Assembly: GCA_030616365.1 (NCBI GenBank)
Contig: JAUWXM010000035.1
Span: 1-10,764, forward strand
DNA: 10,764 nucleotides
Direction of reading: 5' to 3'
Source: a bacterium
GTDB taxonomy: Bacteria > UBP18 > UBA7526
Position numbers and translations under genes: made by a program. The first letter of the stretch is position 1; each line of letters starts with the position of its first letter. The notes under the pieces are model-generated. The model did not search any database and was not told the DNA's origin. It saw only the letters and a list, made by a program, of their open reading frames with translations. This document shows positions 6,658 to 10,764 of this stretch, one piece after another.

Positions 6658-7918
6658 TTTTGTTTACTCCTGCTATTCTGCTTATCTTTTCTACTATCCT
6701 CTTTAAAGCTATTTCTTCCTGTTTGCCTGTGGTCATCTCTTTAAGTAGCGCTTTTTTCTTAGTGAGTTCTTCTTCCCCCAGGATAAGGACATATCTTGCC
6801 CCCAATCTATTTGCCAATCTCAGCTGACTCTTGAGACTTTTGGAAGATAAACTTCCTTCTACCTTTAGATTCTTTTCTCTCAATCTCTGGACTAAACCGA
6901 AGCCTTTCTTACTTGCCCTCTCTCCTAGCAAAGCAAGATAGATATCTATGCCCTCCTCAACCGGGGGCCTAACTCCTGCTCTCTCTAGGGCCAGGATTAA
7001 TCTATCCGTACCCAGGGCAACTCCTACTGCCGGGGTGGAAGGTCCTCCCAGATCCTTAATCAGGTCATCATACCTTCCCCCAGCAGCAATAGCATTCTGG
7101 GCCCCCAACTCTCTACTGGTAATTTCAAAGGCTGTCCTAGTATAGTAATCCAGGCCTCTTACCAATCTGGGATTGATGACATATTCAATCTTTAAGATAT
7201 CTAAATACCTCTTTACCTCTTCTAAAGTCTCTTTGCAGTTTTCACAGAGATAGTCGGATATTGCTGGAGCTTGGGCGATATACTTCTGACACCCCTTGCT
7301 CTTACAGTCCAGGATGCGTAAGGGATTCTTCTTGTAACGCCTTTTACAATCGTCACAAAGAGAATTTAATTTCTTTCCAAAATAGTCTTTTAACGCCTTT
7401 TTATATTCTGGCTGACATCTCCGGCAGCCAGCACCATTCAATTGAAGGATGAGGTCCTTTAGTCCCAACTTCTTAAGAAGGGTCATAGTGAGGGAGATTA
7501 TCTCGGCATCGCTTGCTGGGGAGTCGCTTCCTATAGTCTCTACTCCAATCTGATAGAACTCCCGGTATCTACCTGCCTGAGGTCTTTCATACCTATAGAA
7601 TGGCCCAATGTAATATAACTTGACTGGGGTAGGAAGCCTATTCTCTAAGTAAGCCCTTACGATAGGAGCTGTCCCTTCCGGTCTTAAGGTAAGAGACCTT
7701 CCCTTTCTATCTCTAAAGGTATACATCTCCTTGGCCACGATGTCTGTGGCCTCACCAATGCTTCGGCTAAAGAGGGGAGTCTCTTCGAATAGGGGGGTTC
7801 TTATCTCCTGGAAGCCGAAGTTTTCCAGTATTCTTCGGGAAACATTCTCGATATACTGCCATTTCTTTATCTTACTGGGCAGAATATCCCTCGTTCCCCT
7901 TACTTTTCTTACCTTCAT
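6650..7918 (-). CDS. hisS: Histidyl-tRNA synthetase
   Basis: This is a 422-residue class II synthetase that attaches histidine to tRNA(His). Visible blocks are TLRPEGTAPIVRAY (77-90), the motif 2 region FYRYERPQAGRYREFYQIGVE (107-127), the histidine-specific LVRGLDYYTRTAFE (252-265, with the catalytic Arg at 254) and motif 3 GVALGTDRLILALE (299-312). A C-terminal anticodon-binding domain follows from about 325. The insertion at 165-228 carries eight cysteines in pairs (165/168, 188/191, 205/210 and 225/228). Such cysteine-rich insertions occur in many bacterial HisRS proteins and suggest metal binding. The ATG is preceded by GGGAG at 6 nt spacing and by a near-consensus promoter about 75 nt farther up. 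Confidence 0.98.
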   Translation of the reverse strand: MKVRKVRGTRDILPSKIKKWQYIENVSRRILENFGFQEIRTPLFEETPLFSRSIGEATDIVAKEMYTFRDRKGRSLTLRPEGTAPIVRAYLENRLPTPVKLYYIGPFYRYERPQAGRYREFYQIGVETIGSDSPASDAEIISLTMTLLKKLGLKDLILQLNGAGCRRCQPEYKKALKDYFGKKLNSLCDDCKRRYKKNPLRILDCKSKGCQKYIAQAPAISDYLCENCKETLEEVKRYLDILKIEYVINPRLVRGLDYYTRTAFEITSRELGAQNAIAAGGRYDDLIKDLGGPSTPAVGVALGTDRLILALERAGVRPPVEEGIDIYLALLGERASKKGFGLVQRLREKNLKVEGSLSSKSLKSQLRLANRLGARYVLILGEEELTKKKALLKEMTTGKQEEIALKRIVEKISRIAGVNKNE

Positions 7919-7949
7919 TCCTCGCTCCCTGTAGTCGCTCGTGTCCGAT

Positions 7950-7984
7950 GTCCAATGTCAACTTTGGACTTAGAACTTTGGACT
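7950..7984. repeat. Short repeats and hairpin in the hisS leader
   Basis: AACTTTGGACT occurs twice at a 14-nt period (7960-7970 and 7974-7984). GTCCAA at 7950-7955 pairs with TTGGAC at 7964-7969 across an 8-nt loop. The stretch lies in the 5' untranslated leader of hisS, downstream of its predicted start site. It resembles low-complexity intergenic repeats seen in metagenomic genomes; no T-box or known riboswitch core is recognisable. Confidence 0.5.
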
Positions 7985-7999
7985 ATTGACTAATTAAAT

Positions 8000-8028
8000 A
8001 GTATATCTCATTTCTCCTTAATTGTCAA
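8000..8028 (-). promoter_or_regulatory. Near-consensus sigma-70-type promoter of hisS
   Basis: The minus strand reads TTGACA (8023-8028), a 17-nt spacer, then TATACT (8000-8005). The -35 box is perfect, the spacing is optimal and the -10 box has one mismatch. The predicted start near 7993 leaves a leader of about 75 nt. The -35 box sits only a few bases past the hairpin that ends the upstream operon. Confidence 0.85.
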
Positions 8029-8033
8029 ATTAA

Positions 8034-8069
8034 AGGGGAAAGCCCCGTTTAAAGACAGGGCTTTCCCCT
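8034..8069 (-). terminator. Intrinsic terminator after the TRL-like lipoprotein gene
   Basis: AGGGGAAAGCCC (8034-8045) and GGGCTTTCCCCT (8058-8069) form a perfect 12-bp stem with a 12-nt loop. On the minus strand the stem is followed by the T-rich stretch TTTAATTT, which runs into the -35 box of the hisS promoter. It lies about 37 bp after the lipoprotein stop codon and probably insulates the two operons. Confidence 0.85.
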
Positions 8070-8105
8070 CTATCAGCAAGAAATACTATTCTATGTCCTT
8101 TGTCC

Positions 8106-8489
8106 TTACTTTATAAACTTGACGGCCGTGCCTTTCACGATAGTGGTGTGTTTACTGAACAATCCCAATACCGAGGTAATCTTTTGATCCACTTGAACAT
8201 CGATCAGGGCATCGGCCCGAGCACGTCTGAGAGCATCCTGGTAGGCCTCACTGGCACCAGCGTTTCCCGCAGCAGCTATTCCTAAGACGCCAATCGCTGA
8301 TGATGTCCCTTCTGCTGGACCGATTACCTTATACTCCGGATAGTTAGCAGCTGCTACACCGACTGGACCAGTAGCGCCGGTATATATCAGCCCTGTAGGT
8401 ACTGAGGCTACCGGGCTGACCATTGCGCAACCGATAACGAAGATAAGCGAAACCATACAGCACATCCCAATAAGTATCCTCATTCTCAT
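8106..8489 (-). CDS. TRL-like family lipoprotein
   Basis: This encodes a 127-residue predicted lipoprotein with a hydrophobic signal peptide (1-20) ending in VIGC, so C21 is the lipidation site. The mature part follows the TRL-like pattern: an early SPV...GLIYTGATGP segment (about 25-43), a glycine- and alanine-rich middle with VLGIAAAGNAGASEAYQDALRRA (about 69-91), and the close ALIDVQVDQKITSVLGLFSKHTTIVKGTAVKF. The VD...SxLGL...TTIV.G ending is characteristic. The family is small and exported and its function is not established. The ATG at 8489 is chosen because AAGGGGGTGA lies 5 nt upstream; the frame is open to a GTG at 8498, but that GTG lies inside the ribosome site. The gene follows the secreted protein gene by 17 nt and ends shortly before a strong terminator. 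Confidence 0.8.
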   Translation of the reverse strand: MRMRILIGMCCMVSLIFVIGCAMVSPVASVPTGLIYTGATGPVGVAAANYPEYKVIGPAEGTSSAIGVLGIAAAGNAGASEAYQDALRRARADALIDVQVDQKITSVLGLFSKHTTIVKGTAVKFIK

Positions 8490-8494
8490 ATCTT

Positions 8495-8504
8495 TCACCC
8501 CCTT
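8495..8504 (-). promoter_or_regulatory. Ribosome binding site of the TRL-like lipoprotein gene
   Basis: AAGGGGGTGA on the minus strand, one base from the ideal anti-SD complement, stands 5 nt before the ATG at 8489. The same sequence and spacing occur in front of the upstream gene. It rules against starting at the GTG at 8498, which is part of this site. Confidence 0.85.
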
Positions 8505-8506
8505 TT

Positions 8507-9088
8507 TTACTTCATGTCGGAAGGAAACTTGTTTCGGAAGTCAGCGGGCAGACTATACCAGCTGAAATCTCCGATAAGTCTTTTCAAAGTTCCTCCTCTT
8601 CTAACGAATTTGGGGCCAGAGGCATCTACTCGAGTAAACTGGTAATTATCTACCAGGGCATAGACCTTGTAGCTATCCACGCCCCAGGAACTGGTATAGG
8701 CAATGACAAAACCTATCCTTCCATGGTTTCTCAAAGTAAGGGCTACCAGGCTGACATTCACCATAATATCTTTGTTGTCTTGGAAGAAGTATCTTGCCGC
8801 TCCCTGACGATAGAGTTTGGCCCAGTTGGTTGGTTTCAACAGATCGGCGGCAGCGGACCCGGAACCAGAAGCCATCTTGGCCACCCTGCTCCCGAAGAGC
8901 TTTATGATAGTATCCCTGTCTCTCTGGTTATTATTCATCATGACGATACCCACGCTGGTATACTTCTTACTGGCCACTAAGGAGTTGTTAAATCTTGATA
9001 ACTCATTGAAGTACCCGGCATAGGCACCAGAAGTCAAGAAGAGTAGCATGAGACAGATTACTACCAAACGAAACTTTATATGCTTCAT
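8507..9088 (-). CDS. Secreted protein of unknown function
   Basis: This encodes a 193-residue protein whose family I do not recognise. A classical signal peptide (MKHIKFRLVV then a Leu-rich core) ends in the cleavage site AYA before G25, so export across the inner membrane is expected; there is no lipobox or second membrane helix. The mature part has no cysteine. It mixes polar segments with beta-like runs (VGIVMMNNN, IMVNVSLVALTLR, IGFVIAYTSSWG, YKVYALVDNYQF) and ends in an aromatic and basic stretch (FSWYSLPADFRNKFPSDMK). A Gly/Ser/Ala-rich stretch (about 70-80) could be a flexible loop. It is the first gene after a near-consensus promoter and precedes the TRL-like lipoprotein, which suggests an abundant envelope protein. 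The ATG at 9088 is preferred over the GTG at 9097, which lies inside the ribosome site. Confidence 0.8.
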   Translation of the reverse strand: MKHIKFRLVVICLMLLFLTSGAYAGYFNELSRFNNSLVASKKYTSVGIVMMNNNQRDRDTIIKLFGSRVAKMASGSGSAAADLLKPTNWAKLYRQGAARYFFQDNKDIMVNVSLVALTLRNHGRIGFVIAYTSSWGVDSYKVYALVDNYQFTRVDASGPKFVRRGGTLKRLIGDFSWYSLPADFRNKFPSDMK

Positions 9089-9093
9089 TCTCT

Positions 9094-9103
9094 TCACCCC
9101 CTT
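9094..9103 (-). promoter_or_regulatory. Ribosome binding site of the secreted-protein gene
   Basis: AAGGGGGTGA on the minus strand lies 5 nt before the ATG at 9088. The in-frame GTG at 9097 is contained in it and cannot sensibly be the start. The site is identical to that of the next gene, as expected for a strongly translated pair. Confidence 0.85.
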
Positions 9104-9109
9104 TCATAT

Positions 9110-9143
9110 ACGGATTACCGCAGATAAACATGGATTTCAACGT
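9110..9143. other. Intergenic phrase resembling a dispersed repeat, in the operon leader
   Basis: The leader of the secreted-protein operon contains CGGATTACCGCAGATAAACA followed by TGGATTT on the plus strand. Phrases built from GGATTA and CGCAGATAA units are familiar as dispersed low-complexity repeats in metagenome-assembled genomes. Only one copy is present here, so this is a resemblance and not a demonstrated repeat. Confidence 0.3.
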
Positions 9144-9173
9144 TAAATGATTCTACTTCTGGTCTTCACTGAT

Positions 9174-9202
9174 AGTATACTAAATTGATTTATAAATGTC
9201 AA
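9174..9202 (-). promoter_or_regulatory. Near-consensus promoter of the secreted protein/TRL lipoprotein operon
   Basis: The minus strand has TTGACA (9197-9202), exactly 17 nt, then TATACT (9174-9179). The architecture is the same as that of the hisS promoter. It begins right after the sirtuin stop codon at 9206 and predicts an mRNA start near 9167 with a leader of about 80 nt. Confidence 0.85.
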
Positions 9203-9205
9203 AAA

Positions 9206-9961
9206 TTATTGGGAGCGGGATTCTAATTCTTTCAGGATGGCTTCTGCTGTCTTGCCTAAGGGCTCATGGATGACCACCCCAGCCTCTCCATCGTATCCGG
9301 TAGCCATCTTATTCATGATGACTAGTTTTGCGCCGCTCCCCAGAGCAACTGCTGGTAGGTCACTGGCTGGAGTAACGACCAAAGAAGAGCCTAAAACTAA
9401 CATGAGATCACATCTCCTTGCCACATCTAATGATTTGCCATATTCTTCAGGAGGAAGGTTATCCCCGAATAGGATGATATCTAGTTTAATGACCTTTTTA
9501 CAATCATCACACCTTGGGGGAAGTTTCCCCTCCTTCAACTTCTTCATAATCTCTTCCATTTTATACTTCTTTCCACAGCCCATACAGGTTCCGGTCCTCA
9601 GGTGTCCATGGATCTCAAAGACGGTCTTTGAGCCTGCTTTCTGATGTAATCCATCTATATTCTGGGTAATAACTGCTTTGAGTAATCCTTTCTTTTCTAA
9701 GATAGCGAGCATTCTATGGGCTGGATTGGACTTAGCTGCTAAGAGATCTCCAAACATGACCATCCCATGCTCATATAGGGCCTTGGGGTTTGTCTTGAAG
9801 GCCCAGGTGGAAAAGGCCTCCGCCGGTAACTTCTCCCACAATCCCTTTCCCGGAGTCCTGAAGTCCGGAATCCCGCTCTCCGTACTTATTCCCGCTCCGG
9901 TCAAAGCCACGGTATATTTAGAACTTAAAATTAAATCCACTACTTTCTTAATCTTTTTCAT
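9206..9961 (-). CDS. cobB: NAD-dependent protein deacylase, Sir2 family
   Basis: This is a complete 251-residue sirtuin that removes acetyl or related acyl groups from lysines using NAD+, yielding nicotinamide and O-acyl-ADP-ribose. The NAD-binding GAGIST (22-27) and GIPDFR (30-35) are present, as are TQNID (99-103), the catalytic H118 in EIHGH, four zinc-binding cysteines (126/129 and 151/154), and FGDNLP and GSSLVVTPAS (191-200). The short N-terminus and overall layout resemble the Thermotoga maritima Sir2 enzyme. No Tyr/Arg pair typical of desuccinylases stands out, so deacetylation is the likelier activity. The gene starts one base after the PflX-like stop with a GGAAATGAG leader, so it is coupled to that gene. 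No clear terminator follows it. Confidence 0.96.
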   Translation of the reverse strand: MKKIKKVVDLILSSKYTVALTGAGISTESGIPDFRTPGKGLWEKLPAEAFSTWAFKTNPKALYEHGMVMFGDLLAAKSNPAHRMLAILEKKGLLKAVITQNIDGLHQKAGSKTVFEIHGHLRTGTCMGCGKKYKMEEIMKKLKEGKLPPRCDDCKKVIKLDIILFGDNLPPEEYGKSLDVARRCDLMLVLGSSLVVTPASDLPAVALGSGAKLVIMNKMATGYDGEAGVVIHEPLGKTAEAILKELESRSQ

Positions 9962-9962
9962 C

Positions 9963-10764
9963 TCATTTCCAGAGAAAGATTATCCCCTCCCGGGCAAAAC
10001 GGTGGAGACCTTCCTTCTTCGCCATCTCCAATGCTTCTCGGTACTCCTCAGCAGTAGGGGGTCTATTGAGTAATGGATATTCATGAGCCTTATACTCTGG
10101 ACGGTACTGGGCCATGACATTGACATAACTATCCTTTGAGAGTTCCCGGGCAATGAAGCGCATGGCCTCCTTTGTTCCCGCAAGATTATTCGGTAGAACT
10201 AGATGCCTGATGAGAAGTCCTCTTTGAGCGACGCCATTCTCAATCACCAAATCCCCTACCTGGTGGTGCATCTCTCTTAATGCCTTCCTAACAACCTCTG
10301 AATAATCACTGGCATCGGATGAATATTTCTTAGCAATCTCTGAGTTAGAGTATTTGATATCTGGCATATAGATGTCAAAGATCCCGTCTAATAATTTCAA
10401 GGTTTCTATCTGATCATAGCCACCGGTATTATAGACTAACGGGACATTCAATCCCTTCTCAATAGCGATCTCTAAGGCAGCCAATATCTGGGGGACAAAG
10501 TGGGTGGGGGTAACGAAATTTATATTGTGACATCCCCTTTTTTGCAGGGAAAGCATCTGAGAGGCAAACTCCTCTAAGGATATTTCTCTGCCTTCACCTA
10601 AATGGCTGATGGTATAGTTCTGACAGTAGATACAACATAGATTACACCAGGTTAAGAATATGGTCCCTGAGCCACGGGTGCCAACCAGGGGAGGTTCTTC
10701 GCCAAAGTGGGGGCCAAAACTTGAGACAATGGGAAGAGCCCCCGACTTGCAGAACCCTTTCTCT
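9963..10764 (-). CDS. PflX-like radical SAM protein (COG1313 type), N-terminus off window
   Basis: The last 266 codons of a radical SAM protein are visible; the reading frame stays open to the right edge. Near the start are EKGFC, then FGPHFGEEPPLVGTRGSGTIFLTWC and the iron-sulfur motif CxxxCxxC (visible residues C40, C44 and C47) followed by QNYTISH. These are signatures of the PflX group related to pyruvate formate-lyase activating enzyme. The C-terminal part has the expected VTPTHFVPQILAALE, YNTGGYD, DGIFDIYMPDIKY and MAQYRPEYKAHEYPLLNRPP segments. The cluster position normally occupied by Arg is Cys here (C43). Members are predicted to cleave SAM to a 5'-deoxyadenosyl radical; the physiological target is unknown. 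It is the upstream partner of the sirtuin gene, separated by one base. A shorter start at 10556 would delete the cluster motif and is wrong. Confidence 0.93.
   Translation of the reverse strand, partial: EKGFCKSGALPIVSSFGPHFGEEPPLVGTRGSGTIFLTWCNLCCIYCQNYTISHLGEGREISLEEFASQMLSLQKRGCHNINFVTPTHFVPQILAALEIAIEKGLNVPLVYNTGGYDQIETLKLLDGIFDIYMPDIKYSNSEIAKKYSSDASDYSEVVRKALREMHHQVGDLVIENGVAQRGLLIRHLVLPNNLAGTKEAMRFIARELSKDSYVNVMAQYRPEYKAHEYPLLNRPPTAEEYREALEMAKKEGLHRFAREGIIFLWK

Noticed and set aside
7919..7999. Possible T-box or other riboswitch in the hisS leader
   Set aside because: No T-box motif, antiterminator or terminator stem lies between promoter and start codon; only a small hairpin and repeats are seen.
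9237..10073. Plus-strand open frames opposite the sirtuin and radical SAM genes
   Set aside because: They are antisense to well-conserved genes and show no recognisable domain; they are frame shadows.
1..10764. CRISPR arrays, tRNA or rRNA genes, toxin-antitoxin or phage modules
   Set aside because: No regular repeat-spacer pattern, no tRNA-like cloverleaf noticed, no transposase, integrase or toxin families; the gene content is mostly housekeeping.

Overview
All recognisable genes in this window lie on the minus strand, so transcription runs from the right edge towards base 1. The lipoprotein signals (lipobox cysteines), a LysM lipoprotein and AGGAGG-type ribosome binding sites indicate a bacterium, probably diderm. 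The proteins are rich in Lys, Glu and Ile, GC is moderate, and short repeats of the kind common in metagenome-assembled genomes sit between genes. This suggests an uncultivated deep-branching lineage, but I cannot name the phylum from sequence alone. There are no rRNA, tRNA, CRISPR, phage or transposase genes.

Right block (about 9200-10764): a PflX-type radical SAM protein (COG1313-like, N-terminus off the window) is followed after one base by a complete zinc-containing sirtuin. Middle-right block (about 8034-9202): a near-consensus promoter, a secreted protein of unknown function, a TRL-like lipoprotein and a perfect 12-bp hairpin terminator form a self-contained two-gene unit. Middle block (about 6130-8028): a second near-consensus promoter lies right against that terminator and drives hisS, which overlaps an A/T-rich orphan gene for a five-helix membrane protein. 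A gene-free stretch (5933-6129) holds an imperfect inverted repeat about 107 bp long.

Left block (1-5932): an NYN-domain putative RNase overlaps aspS by 4 nt. Next come a DUF2914 lipoprotein, a long hairpin, a DUF4398/coiled-coil/LysM lipoprotein, a 7TM-HD c-di-AMP phosphodiesterase of the PgpH family, and ybeY (3' end off the window). Genes here overlap or nearly touch, which suggests one operon joining translation (AspRS, YbeY, NYN nuclease) to envelope and c-di-AMP functions. The pgpH-ybeY and hisS...aspS associations are familiar from other bacteria.

Four ORF starts were moved to internal ATG codons because the longer versions either read through a strong Shine-Dalgarno sequence or a hairpin, or lack a good ribosome site. 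No clearly new defence or mobile system is visible. The most interesting points are the predicted non-discriminating AspRS, the unknown secreted protein/TRL lipoprotein unit, the inverted-repeat element ahead of the NYN-aspS operon, and the overlapping membrane gene after hisS.
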